From positions 1 through 18,575 of the forward strand of contig DAOVOB010000003.1 in assembly GCA_030629925.1 (NCBI GenBank): DNA of 18,575 nt, written 5' to 3'. The DNA is from Fidelibacterota bacterium. Lineage in GTDB: Bacteria > Fidelibacterota > Fidelibacteria > Fidelibacterales > Fidelibacteraceae. Position numbers and translations under genes: made by a program. Of the stretch, positions 1 to 7,249 are shown piece after piece. The notes under the pieces are model-generated. The model was not told the origin of the DNA. It was given only the letters and a program-made list of their open reading frames with translations, and made no database searches. How positions within the stretch are numbered: position 1 is the stretch's first letter; every line of letters starts with the position of its first letter.

Positions 1-801
1 GCCGAGAAAAACCGCGACCAGGGGTGTCATATACGCAGCAAGGGAGAGCTTAAAGACCGAAACATAACGAAGCATCCAGAAATACAGAAAAAATGCGATG
101 GAAGAGCAGAAAATACCGAGATAAAGCTCAGCAAAGATAAGTCTTTTTGTCAGTGCGAATGTCGGTACTCCTTCAAAGATAAAAGCTGTAGGGATCAATA
201 TGAGAGAAGCGATCAGCATGCCTCCGGTATTCATGATCAGAGGATCCAGTCCGGCGCCATCACGCTTGATAATGACATTTGGAAAAGCATTCACAAAAAC
301 AGAAAGAACGATAAGAACGACCCCAAGGGTAATGGACGTACCGGGTTCTATAATACCTTTCGTGTAAAAAAGAATAACAATACCGATCAAACCGATCAAA
401 GCGCCCAGTATTTTTCGAACTGTCAGCGGTTCTTTTTCCGGTATCAGGATAGCGGAAATGACCACGATAGCAAGAGGAAAAAAGCTGAAAATGATACTGG
501 AAAGTCCGGAATACAAATGTTTCTGACCGATAAAAACGAAGATATGAGCAAGAGACAGCATGAATATTCCATAAAGAAAAACTAAGATCCACTGTCTCTT
601 GGAAAGTTTAAAGGAAGGCCTTCTGATGGCATAAACAATGAGGAATACGACCGCCGCGATGCTTTGTCGTATGGCTGCACCCCAAATAGGGCTTGCACCT
701 TCCTGCAGGACCATTTTATTGAACATCCAGGAAGATCCGAAAAGGAAAACATTGACCATAAAGGCAAGATAAAGAAGTATTTTTGCAGGTCTATTGCTCA
801 T
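1..801 (-). CDS. EamA/DMT-family permease (3' end outside window)
   Basis: Reading leftward from the ATG at 801-799, the frame stays open to base 1, giving 267 residues without a stop. The protein begins MSNRPAKILLYLAFM and is almost entirely hydrophobic segments separated by short basic loops. It has the typical EamA features: GSSWMFNKMV after helix 1, PIWGAAIRQ, and a repeat-like second half with NTGGMLIASLILIP and YFWMLRYVS near the end of the visible part. Members of the drug/metabolite transporter family are inner-membrane proteins of about 300 residues with ten helices, so roughly the last 30-40 residues are missing. The start overlaps the end of the upstream metal-binding lipoprotein gene by 11 bp, which implies cotranscription and coupled translation. 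The substrate cannot be read from sequence; the neighbour hints at a metal or metabolite but does not prove it. Confidence 0.88.
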   Translation of the reverse strand, partial: MSNRPAKILLYLAFMVNVFLFGSSWMFNKMVLQEGASPIWGAAIRQSIAAVVFLIVYAIRRPSFKLSKRQWILVFLYGIFMLSLAHIFVFIGQKHLYSGLSSIIFSFFPLAIVVISAILIPEKEPLTVRKILGALIGLIGIVILFYTKGIIEPGTSITLGVVLIVLSVFVNAFPNVIIKRDGAGLDPLIMNTGGMLIASLILIPTAFIFEGVPTFALTKRLIFAELYLGIFCSSIAFFLYFWMLRYVSVFKLSLAAYMTPLVAVFLG

Positions 802-1636
802 CAAAGACCTTTGCAAGGGTTCTGCCTGTATTTTGGATATTTTTCAACCAATTTTCATTAAGGGGATCCAGCGCAACGACCGTTGCATCTATTTCACGAG
901 AGATGACATCCAATTGCTCTGATGAAAACTCCTTTTGGACAAAAATAATGTGAATATTTTCCTGTTTAGCATGTTCGATCAAATGCGCGATCTCTTTTGT
1001 GGAAGGTGCTTTGTTCTCATGACGAATACTGACCTGCTCAATTCCATAATCTCGTGAAAAATACCCCCAGGATGGATGAAGCGTCAGAAATTTCGCGCCT
1101 TGATAAGGAGCAAGCATCGTTTGCAGTTCCTTATCCAATTTGCCCATATCACGCAATAATATGCTTAAATTATACTTTAATTCATCTTTCCGTTTAGGAT
1201 AAAGCTGAGCTAATTGTTCATATATGTTTTCAGCGGCATCGCTCATGATCTTGGGCGAAAGCCAAATGTGAGCATCTCCGGACATGATATCCTGATCTTT
1301 TGCCATGTCCACTACCAGGACATCCGGATGCTTACTGAGATAAGGGTCAATATGCATGGTTTCAAAATTAAAATCCGGGTGACCATTTTTTACGTAGAGT
1401 TTACATTCATGAAGATTCCGGATCTGTGAGGCTGTAGGCGCATAGGTAGGTGGTGCAGACCCCGGGGGGATCATAATGGTCACAGGCGTTTCTGCGCCTG
1501 CAATGCGTTTGACAAGATAAGCCTGTGGCGGAATACTGACGCAAATATCCGAAGTTGCTGCGATCTCGCAAGATGTAATAAATAAGCTCATGAATATGAT
1601 GAGCAGAATGATGGGAAGTTTGATTGTATTTTTCAT
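791..1636 (-). CDS. ZnuA-like metal ABC transporter substrate-binding lipoprotein
   Basis: A 281-residue protein of the cluster A-I (ZnuA/TroA) solute-binding family. The N-terminus is a lipoprotein signal with lipobox I-T-S-C at Cys23, so it should be membrane-anchored in the periplasm. Family landmarks are visible: SIPPQAYLVKRIAG (35-47), PPTYAP where DPHxYEP is normal, DAHIWLSP (His123), LTLHPSWGYF (His187) and ALDPLNENW (Asp257). Three of the four usual metal ligands are therefore present; the first histidine is replaced by Pro63. There is no acidic/His-rich loop, and no cognate ATPase or permease gene lies in the window. I chose the ATG at 1636; an in-frame TTG two codons upstream (1642) is less likely. 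No Shine-Dalgarno precedes the ATG and a good promoter sits only 5 bp upstream, suggesting a leaderless message. Zinc or manganese is the usual cargo of the family; the actual cargo here is unknown. Confidence 0.88.
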   Translation of the reverse strand: MKNTIKLPIILLIIFMSLFITSCEIAATSDICVSIPPQAYLVKRIAGAETPVTIMIPPGSAPPTYAPTASQIRNLHECKLYVKNGHPDFNFETMHIDPYLSKHPDVLVVDMAKDQDIMSGDAHIWLSPKIMSDAAENIYEQLAQLYPKRKDELKYNLSILLRDMGKLDKELQTMLAPYQGAKFLTLHPSWGYFSRDYGIEQVSIRHENKAPSTKEIAHLIEHAKQENIHIIFVQKEFSSEQLDVISREIDATVVALDPLNENWLKNIQNTGRTLAKVFDEQ

Positions 1637-1641
1637 GTACA

Positions 1642-1670
1642 ATTATAGGTGTAATAAAAACTTGAGGCAA
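1642..1670 (-). promoter_or_regulatory. Sigma-70-like promoter of the ZnuA-like gene
   Basis: On the minus strand, TTGCCT (1670-1665) and a perfect TATAAT (1647-1642) are separated by exactly 17 bp. The -10 hexamer ends 5 bp before the ATG at 1636, so the predicted transcription start falls at or within the start codon. The -35 hexamer lies inside the repeat TTGCCTCAAGTTTTT that is mirrored in front of the divergent gene at 1992. Confidence 0.55.
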
Positions 1671-1716
1671 GTTTTTGTAAACAAAAATTTGCCTCAAGTT
1701 TTTCCAATCAGAAACA

Positions 1717-1779
1717 CGTTATCCCGGAACAACCAGAATGACGTCATCCCGGAACAACCAGAACCACGTCATCCCGGAA
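1717..1779. repeat. 25-bp tandem repeat, about 2.5 copies
   Basis: Copies start at 1717, 1742 and 1767. The first two share a 22-bp core that begins CGTYATCCCGGAAC; they differ by one base (T versus C at position 4). The third copy matches for 13 bp and then runs into the hairpin at 1771-1808. Three copies with 3-bp spacers do not make a CRISPR. Confidence 0.85.
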
Positions 1780-1808
1780 AACTTGCCGGTGGCAAGTTTA
1801 TCCGGGAT
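1771..1808. repeat. Long hairpin (17-bp stem)
   Basis: ATCCCGGA (1771-1778) plus AAACTTGCC (1779-1787) pair with GGCAAGTTT (1791-1799) and TCCGGGAT (1801-1808), leaving a GGT loop and one bulged A. The inner part repeats the AAACTTG...CAAGTTT theme of the terminal inverted repeats. No T-tract follows, so it is not a typical intrinsic terminator. Confidence 0.85.
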
Positions 1809-1866
1809 CTAAATAATAATGTTGCTCCCAAATTGAATGGAGTGACCAATAAATGAGATCTCGGAT

Positions 1867-1944
1867 AAGATTGTTGTAACAATCTTTCCGGGATGACATG
1901 CATTTCGATTTTGATAGCCACTGGCAATCTTTCCGGGATGACAT
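1867..1944. repeat. Hairpin plus 20-bp direct repeat
   Basis: AAGATTGTT (1867-1875) and AACAATCTT (1878-1886) form a perfect 9-bp stem with a 2-nt loop. The right arm continues into CAATCTTTCCGGGATGACAT (1880-1899), which recurs exactly at 1925-1944, 45 bp downstream. Both copies carry CCGGGATGAC, the inverse of the motif in the 25-bp tandem copies to the left. Confidence 0.85.
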
Positions 1945-1954
1945 ACATAAAGAT

Positions 1955-1985
1955 TTGCCTCAAGTTTTTAGATTGCTTACATTAT
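1955..1985 (+). promoter_or_regulatory. Possible promoter of the gene at 1992, built on the right terminal repeat
   Basis: TTGCCT (1955-1960) and CATTAT (1980-1985) are spaced by 19 bp, ending 6 bp before the ATG at 1992. The -35-like hexamer and the next 9 bp are identical to those of the divergent promoter. Spacing is wide for sigma-70, so this half is less convincing than its mirror image. Confidence 0.35.
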
Positions 1986-1991
1986 CTCCCG

Positions 1992-3251
1992 ATGAAAAAA
2001 ATATATTTACATATTCTTATTTTCCAACTATTTGCATCTTTCTTGCTGGCCGGTATCCTTATTCCCATGGATAACAAACAATCCAATCATTTAAAAGCCT
2101 ATGGCATTGCTTTTTATGCACTTGAAAGTGGCATGAACGTTGAATGGTTGCTGAATTATCGCGGTGGATCGTTTTATCTTGATTATCGCGATATGATAGA
2201 AAAAGAATGTTTGCTCCGGGATGTTAAATATGAACGCATTTCATCATCGGATTATGCGAGGATAAACAATGAGATCCAAAGCAAGAATATGTCGAGCATT
2301 TTGCTGGAAAAAGCACCCGAGATCGCCGTTTATACTCCGCTGAACAAGCTTCCCTGGGACGATGCGGTCACCTTAGTTCTGAGCTATGCGGAGATTCCTT
2401 ATGAAAAAATCTACGATAAGAAAATTCTTGATAATGCTTTAAAGAATTATGATTGGCTGCATTTGCATCATGAGGATTTTACGGGTCAATACGGAAAATT
2501 TTACGGAAATTACCGCAATGCCGCTTGGTATATAACAGAACAGCAAACCCAGGAACAAATGGCGTCAGATATGGGTTTTTCAAAAGTATCTGAATTGAAA
2601 TTGGCCGTTGCAAAAAAGATCCGTGCTTATGTTATGAACGGCGGTTTCCTTTTTGCCATGTGTGCCGCAACGGATTCCTACGATATTGCACTGGCAGCGG
2701 AAAAAACGGACATTTGTCAGGTGCCATTTGATCATGACGGTGTAGATCCTTTCTTTGCGGAGAAACTGGATTACAAACAGAGCTTCGCTTTTACGGGGTT
2801 TAAATTGAATCCCGACCCCTATGTCTATGAATTCTCTGATATAGATATTCCGCCAAGTTATGATGCACTGCGCATTGATCCGGCGAGGGACTATTTTTCA
2901 CTTTTTGAATTTTCGGCAAAATTCGATCCTGTTCCGTGTATGCTGACCCAGAATCATGAATCTTTGATCAAAGGTTTCATGGGACAAACAACCTCTTTTG
3001 ATCGTAAACGCATCAAAGAACATGTATTGATCATGGGTGAAACAAAAAATACAGATAGAGTAAAATATATCCATGGAAATGTGGGGAAGGGGACTTTTAC
3101 CTACTACGGCGGTCATGATCCCGAAGATTATCGCCATTATGTCGGTGATCCTCCCACGAACCTTGATCTGCACAAGAACAGTCCGGGATATAGATTGATA
3201 TTGAATAATATTTTGTTCCCTGCGGCAAAGAAGAAAGAACGGAAGACGTAA
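1992..3251 (+). CDS. Exported protein of the family often annotated 'asparagine synthetase B'
   Basis: This 419-residue protein starts with a hydrophobic export signal (MKKIYLHILIFQLFASFLLAG), so it probably acts in the periplasm. I chose ATG 1992 because it opens this signal and lies just after the repeat array; the frame is open further upstream only through repeats. Recognisable motifs are HLKAYGIAFYALE (33-45), WLLNYRGGSF (52-61), DWLHLHHEDFTGQYGKF (154-170) and GGFLFAMCAATDSYD (217-231). I recall this set from FCB-group proteins labelled asparagine synthetase B. However, it lacks the N-terminal Cys2 nucleophile and the ATP-pyrophosphatase domain of AsnB, so that name should not be used as a function. 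The GGFLFAMC segment around Cys224 resembles a nucleophile elbow of class I amidotransferase-like folds; this is inference. It is followed by repeats, then a C26 amidotransferase gene. Confidence 0.75.
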   Translation: MKKIYLHILIFQLFASFLLAGILIPMDNKQSNHLKAYGIAFYALESGMNVEWLLNYRGGSFYLDYRDMIEKECLLRDVKYERISSSDYARINNEIQSKNMSSILLEKAPEIAVYTPLNKLPWDDAVTLVLSYAEIPYEKIYDKKILDNALKNYDWLHLHHEDFTGQYGKFYGNYRNAAWYITEQQTQEQMASDMGFSKVSELKLAVAKKIRAYVMNGGFLFAMCAATDSYDIALAAEKTDICQVPFDHDGVDPFFAEKLDYKQSFAFTGFKLNPDPYVYEFSDIDIPPSYDALRIDPARDYFSLFEFSAKFDPVPCMLTQNHESLIKGFMGQTTSFDRKRIKEHVLIMGETKNTDRVKYIHGNVGKGTFTYYGGHDPEDYRHYVGDPPTNLDLHKNSPGYRLILNNILFPAAKKKERKT

Positions 3252-3259
3252 CAAAAGAC

Positions 3260-3342
3260 GTAACGCGTGACTCGTAACTCGTGACTCGGCAAGATCCGTT
3301 TATGAGATTACTGTTTACGACGCGTCACTCGTCACGCGTTAC
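3260..3342. repeat. Heptamer-type and inverted repeats between genes
   Basis: The motif CGTRACT occurs three times head to tail (3266-3272, 3273-3279, 3280-3286), preceded by related GACGTAAC units. A perfect 12-bp inverted repeat, GTAACGCGTGAC (3260-3271) and GTCACGCGTTAC (3331-3342), frames the block. The remaining spacer up to 3407 shows no feature apart from the ribosome binding site of the next gene. No T-tract makes it an intrinsic terminator. Confidence 0.8.
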
Positions 3343-3407
3343 ACATCACGAAATTATGGAACATTTGAAACGCTGATAAATTACTATTCTGTAAAAGGAA
3401 AATTATA

Positions 3408-4124
3408 ATGACAAATAGAACAATACACCGTCCGAAAATTGGAATTAACTCAACTTACATGGAAGATGCTCACAAATGGTATAAAGTCCCTATTAGTTAT
3501 ATCAATGCCGTTTACAACGCAGGCGGACTTCCTGTCATTTTGCCTTGTAATCCACAACCTGAGGTTCTGGAGGCCTATTTAAAGGAACTTGACGGTATTG
3601 TGTTTACAGGTGGAGATGATTACCCTGCTGAATTATATGGAGAGATTTCCGATGAACATTCCGATCCCATTCATCCACGAAGGGTGGAAACAGATATACT
3701 GTTGATGAAAAAGGTGCTGAAGGAGACGAATATTCCCGTATTAGCGATCTGTGTCGGTCATCAATTATTGGCCATTGCACATGGCGGAAAGCTGATTCAG
3801 GATCTCCCCAACGGCAAGTATCATGCCGTTACAGGTGATACTGAGCATTCCATCGTAATAAAAGGTGGAAAATGGTTAAAAAGCATTTTCAATGATGGGT
3901 GTATTATTGTAAATTCAAATCACCATCAGGCAGTTAAGGAAGATCACTTCCCTTCAGACTTTGAGATAACCGCACGTGCTGAAGATAATGTAATTGAAGC
4001 GATGGAATTGAGAGGCGAGCGATTCGTTCTTGGACTCCAATGGCACCCTGAACGCTCAAAAGACAAAGAACACACAAAGATGATATTTGATTATTTTATT
4101 GAGATGACGAGAGAAAGGAAATAA
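3408..4124 (+). CDS. C26-family class I glutamine amidotransferase / gamma-glutamyl hydrolase-like
   Basis: A 238-residue cytoplasmic enzyme with no signal peptide. The class I amidotransferase triad is complete: Cys115 in LAICVGHQLL, His213 and Glu215 in LQWHPE. FTGGDDYPAELYGE (66-79) matches the oxyanion/substrate loop seen in PuuD-type gamma-glutamyl-GABA hydrolases (peptidase C26), as does PVLAICVGHQ in place of the commoner CRGxQ. Family members hydrolyse gamma-glutamyl bonds in small molecules. AAAGGAAA about 8 nt before the ATG is a good ribosome binding site. The next gene, an amidase lipoprotein, starts 4 bp after the stop. No polyamine (puu) genes are nearby, so gamma-glutamyl-GABA is not a safe substrate call; a gamma-D-glutamyl muropeptide or another gamma-glutamyl compound is possible but unproven. 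Confidence 0.85.
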   Translation: MTNRTIHRPKIGINSTYMEDAHKWYKVPISYINAVYNAGGLPVILPCNPQPEVLEAYLKELDGIVFTGGDDYPAELYGEISDEHSDPIHPRRVETDILLMKKVLKETNIPVLAICVGHQLLAIAHGGKLIQDLPNGKYHAVTGDTEHSIVIKGGKWLKSIFNDGCIIVNSNHHQAVKEDHFPSDFEITARAEDNVIEAMELRGERFVLGLQWHPERSKDKEHTKMIFDYFIEMTRERK

Positions 4125-4128
4125 GTGA

Positions 4129-7100
4129 ATGAAAAAAATTATTAGCCTTGGGTTCGTCTTATTAAGCGCCATGGCCTTTTTCTCCTGCGGAGGAGGTTCA
4201 CAGGTGATTAATAAGACTATCCCACCGGCATATAATGACCAAGGTAGAAAAATTCAACAGATCTATTCGGCAACACAGGTTTTACTGGAAAATTGTAAAT
4301 CGGGTAAACTTGAGGGTGTTGAAATGGTCCGGCATGCACGTTTAGATACTTTAATGTACGATCGTGATGCTAAAACTCTTGATATATACTTTAATCGTTA
4401 TTTTGCTTATCGCCCTTTAAGAGAAGAAAGCGTCAAGGCAATCTACGATAATTTCAAGGCTGAACTGGGAGGTTCTTTTGATAAATACGATATTACTTTG
4501 TATTCAACGGGATTACCCATTCATGATTTGATCCCCAATTATTTTATTGAAAATCCTGAAGATCGTGATACGAGTAAATTTCCCGTTGACCCTAAAAGCA
4601 TAGAGTCCATTGTAAGAAACAACTCTAAACCTTTTGCTCCTTCAAAAGGATTGAATGGCCGTCATATTGCTCTTTGGAACAGTCATGGCTGGTACTATGA
4701 GAATTCTTTACATCGTTGGGAATGGCAGCGTGCACGAAATTTCCAGGTCGTTGAAGATATTTTTCCTACATCCTATGTTTTGCAATATTTGGTACCCATG
4801 CTTGAAAATGCGGGTGCCAATACTTTTTTACCGCGTGAACGCGATGTAAATACAAATGAAGTGATCGTGGATAACGATAATGAAGCAAGCGGATATTCGG
4901 AGAACGGAAACTGGGAAAATGGTGGCACAGGTTTTGCCGTTGGTGAAAAACCATATGTTTCAGGTGATAATCCCTTCCGCTTCGGTACTTACCGTCAGAT
5001 CTTGGCAAATGACCAATATGCATCGGCTGAATATAAAGCAGATATCCCTGAAACGGGTGAATATGCCGTCTATATTTCTTATCATCATGACGAGAACAAT
5101 GTGGATGATGCAAAATACATCGTGTACCATGCCGGCGGCAGGACAGAATTTCTCGTAAACCAACAAATGGGTGGCGAGACTTGGATTTATCTGGGTAAAT
5201 TTAAATTTTTCAAAGATGGTGATTCAAAAGTTGTGGTCAAGACCAACCGCTTAAGCCAGACAAAATATATCACTACTGATGCCATTCGCTTTGGAGGCGG
5301 TATGGGTGATATTATGCGGAATGGACTGATCAGCGAGCGCCCGCGCTGGGTTGAAGCTGCCCGTTATTATCTGCAATATGCAGGTATGCCTGAAATGGTC
5401 TACAATATCCATCAGGATACTGTAGATTACAATGATGATTATAAAAGTCGCGGCGAATGGGTGAATTATCTTAAAGGTGCGCCTTTTGGTCCGACAGCTA
5501 ATCGTGATACAGCCGGTTTAGGCATTCCTATTGACCTTTCTTTTGCTTTTCATACCGATGCGGGTACAACACGAAATGATACGGTTATCGGTACTTTAAT
5601 GATCTACAGTCGTAAGGGTGGAGAAACCAATTGGGACGCACCCGGAGACTCCGCGGAATTAACTTTCCCGGACGGGCAATCACGTTATGTTAGCAGAGAT
5701 TTGGCGGATATTATCCAAACCCAGATCGTTGAAGATATTTATGCAAAATACGATCCGGCATGGAATCGCCGCGGTATGTGGGATGCAGCCTATAGTGAAG
5801 CTTGGCGCCCCAATGTACCGGGAGCTCTGCTGGAACTGCACTCACATCATAATTTCCTTGATATGAAATTCGGTAATGACCCTCAATTCCGCTTTGACGC
5901 AAGTCGCGCGATCTATAAGGGCATGCTGAGATTTCTATCAACTCAATACGGATACGAATATGTTGTTCAGCCTTTACCACCCTCACATGTGATGGCTGAG
6001 GTCCTTCATGGAAAGGTTATTCGAATTAAATGGCAACCCGTTCTTGATCCTCTTGAATCTACAGCTGTTCCTGAAAAATATATGGTTTATACGCGTAAGG
6101 ACAGTGGCGGATGGGATGACGGTATCTTGCTTGATGCAAAACAATGCATGATCCCCACTGTTGATGATGGTGTGCTTTATAGCTTTAAAGTTACGGCATT
6201 GAATGACGGGGGAGAGAGCTTTCCCTCCGAGATCGTGTCAGTTTGTAATATTTCCAATACCAAGAAAGTTCTTGTTGTCAACGCTTTTGACCGGGTTTCC
6301 GGTCCCGAGATACTTGAAACGGATAAATATCTTGGCTTCATGGATGCTTGGGGCAAAAGTGTTCCGGATGTCTATGATTTAAGTTATATCGGTTCTCAGT
6401 ACGATTTTCTTGCTGATTCCAAATGGCTGGATGACGATTCTCCAGGAAACGGTGCAAGTTACGGCAATATGGAATCAACGGTCATTGTCGGTAATACTCA
6501 CGACTATCCATATTTACATGGACAAGCTATTGTCGCAGCAGGTTATTCTTTTGATTCCGCTTCCGATGAAGCTGTAGCTCTGGGCATGATCGAGCTTGAG
6601 AAATATGAGACCATGGATATTATATACGGCGAACAGAAAGCAACGCCATGGCCCAAACCCATTAAAGAACCCCGTTTTCGTGTTTTTCCACGGCCTTTTG
6701 CAGCTGCCGTTGAAGATTTTACGCAAATGGGTGGAAATGTCTTCCTGAGTGGTGCCTACATTGGAACGGATATACTTGATGATACGAGTAAAATATCCTT
6801 TGCCGAACGAGTGCTGAAATATCGCTGGCGAACGGATCATGCTTCCCTTGGAGGCGCCGTCTATGCAAACAATACACTATTATTCGGTAATGATATAAAC
6901 TATTCTTTTATTACGGATTTCCATCCGAAGGTATATGGCGTTGAAAATCCCGACGGCATTGAACCCGCTAAAGACAGTGGTGCTTTAACGGTCATGCGCT
7001 ATACTGAAAATAATATCTCCGCAGGTATTGCCTGGAACGGGGAAGAATACAATACGTTTGTGATCGGTTTTCCTTTTGAATGTATTCCTTCTGCATCATC

Positions 7101-7206
7101 ACGGAATACTTTTATGAAGCGTATTTTGGATTTCTTTGAAAATGATCAGGATATTGATCAAGCCGTTACAAAAGACGGACGGAAAAAAAGTTCAGTTAAT
7201 AAATAG
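4129..7206 (+). CDS. N-acetylmuramoyl-L-alanine amidase lipoprotein with golvesin-like insert and FnIII domain
   Basis: A 1025-residue lipoprotein: signal 1-19, Cys20 after AFFS. An Amidase_3-type zinc hydrolase core is split. His186 (NSHGWYY) and Glu209 (QVVED) are the first two ligands. His475 (AFHTDAG) is the third, and Glu569 (GALLELHSHHN) occupies the catalytic position. Between Glu209 and His475 lies a beta-rich insert (about 250-390; YKADIPETGEYAVYISY ... TTDAIRFGGG) of the golvesin C-terminal/xanthan-lyase accessory type. A fibronectin III-like segment follows (about 617-705), then a C-terminal domain of about 310 residues (from KKVLVVNAFDRVSGPE) that I recognise only from similar Bacteroidota proteins called xanthan lyase. 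The enzyme should cleave the MurNAc-L-Ala bond at the cell surface or in the periplasm. The ribosome binding site (AAGGAAA) sits inside the end of the upstream amidotransferase gene, indicating coupling. Confidence 0.85.
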   Translation: MKKIISLGFVLLSAMAFFSCGGGSQVINKTIPPAYNDQGRKIQQIYSATQVLLENCKSGKLEGVEMVRHARLDTLMYDRDAKTLDIYFNRYFAYRPLREESVKAIYDNFKAELGGSFDKYDITLYSTGLPIHDLIPNYFIENPEDRDTSKFPVDPKSIESIVRNNSKPFAPSKGLNGRHIALWNSHGWYYENSLHRWEWQRARNFQVVEDIFPTSYVLQYLVPMLENAGANTFLPRERDVNTNEVIVDNDNEASGYSENGNWENGGTGFAVGEKPYVSGDNPFRFGTYRQILANDQYASAEYKADIPETGEYAVYISYHHDENNVDDAKYIVYHAGGRTEFLVNQQMGGETWIYLGKFKFFKDGDSKVVVKTNRLSQTKYITTDAIRFGGGMGDIMRNGLISERPRWVEAARYYLQYAGMPEMVYNIHQDTVDYNDDYKSRGEWVNYLKGAPFGPTANRDTAGLGIPIDLSFAFHTDAGTTRNDTVIGTLMIYSRKGGETNWDAPGDSAELTFPDGQSRYVSRDLADIIQTQIVEDIYAKYDPAWNRRGMWDAAYSEAWRPNVPGALLELHSHHNFLDMKFGNDPQFRFDASRAIYKGMLRFLSTQYGYEYVVQPLPPSHVMAEVLHGKVIRIKWQPVLDPLESTAVPEKYMVYTRKDSGGWDDGILLDAKQCMIPTVDDGVLYSFKVTALNDGGESFPSEIVSVCNISNTKKVLVVNAFDRVSGPEILETDKYLGFMDAWGKSVPDVYDLSYIGSQYDFLADSKWLDDDSPGNGASYGNMESTVIVGNTHDYPYLHGQAIVAAGYSFDSASDEAVALGMIELEKYETMDIIYGEQKATPWPKPIKEPRFRVFPRPFAAAVEDFTQMGGNVFLSGAYIGTDILDDTSKISFAERVLKYRWRTDHASLGGAVYANNTLLFGNDINYSFITDFHPKVYGVENPDGIEPAKDSGALTVMRYTENNISAGIAWNGEEYNTFVIGFPFECIPSASSRNTFMKRILDFFENDQDIDQAVTKDGRKKSSVNK

Positions 7207-7249
7207 AATTTCGGAACATGGAAGCTAAATAAATCATTTCAAATTTCGT

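Larger units (their letters stand above)
1656..1969. repeat. Palindrome-rich repeat array with 15-bp terminal inverted repeats
   Basis: The 355-bp divergent spacer is filled by this block. Its left end, AAAAACTTGAGGCAA (1656-1670), is the exact reverse complement of its right end, TTGCCTCAAGTTTTT (1955-1969). The left end is itself half of a near-perfect 23-bp inverted repeat (1656-1678 with 1681-1703, 2-nt loop, one mismatch), so a 17-bp segment (1687-1703) recurs directly at 1953-1969. Inside are a 25-bp tandem repeat, a 17-bp-stem hairpin, and two copies of a 20-bp unit (1880-1899 and 1925-1944). Many units carry GTCATCCCGG or its complement CCGGGATGAC. No coding potential beyond repeat-driven open frames is seen. 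Confidence 0.9.

Noticed and set aside
1717..1779. CRISPR-like repeat spacing
   Set aside because: Spacers between the 22-bp cores are only 3 bp and there are under three copies; this is a plain tandem repeat.
1590..1963. Open frames on both strands through the divergent spacer
   Set aside because: They consist of repeated units, have no start signals and give no protein-like sequence.
1656..1969. Complete mobile element (MITE) with target-site duplication
   Set aside because: Bases just outside the 15-bp inverted ends (GTAAT on the left, AGATT on the right) do not form a duplication, so transposition is not shown.
4923..4938. TGGCAC-N5-TTGCC, a good sigma-54 promoter match
   Set aside because: It lies in the middle of the amidase coding region (residues around GGTGFAVG) with no gene start downstream in a sensible position; probably chance.
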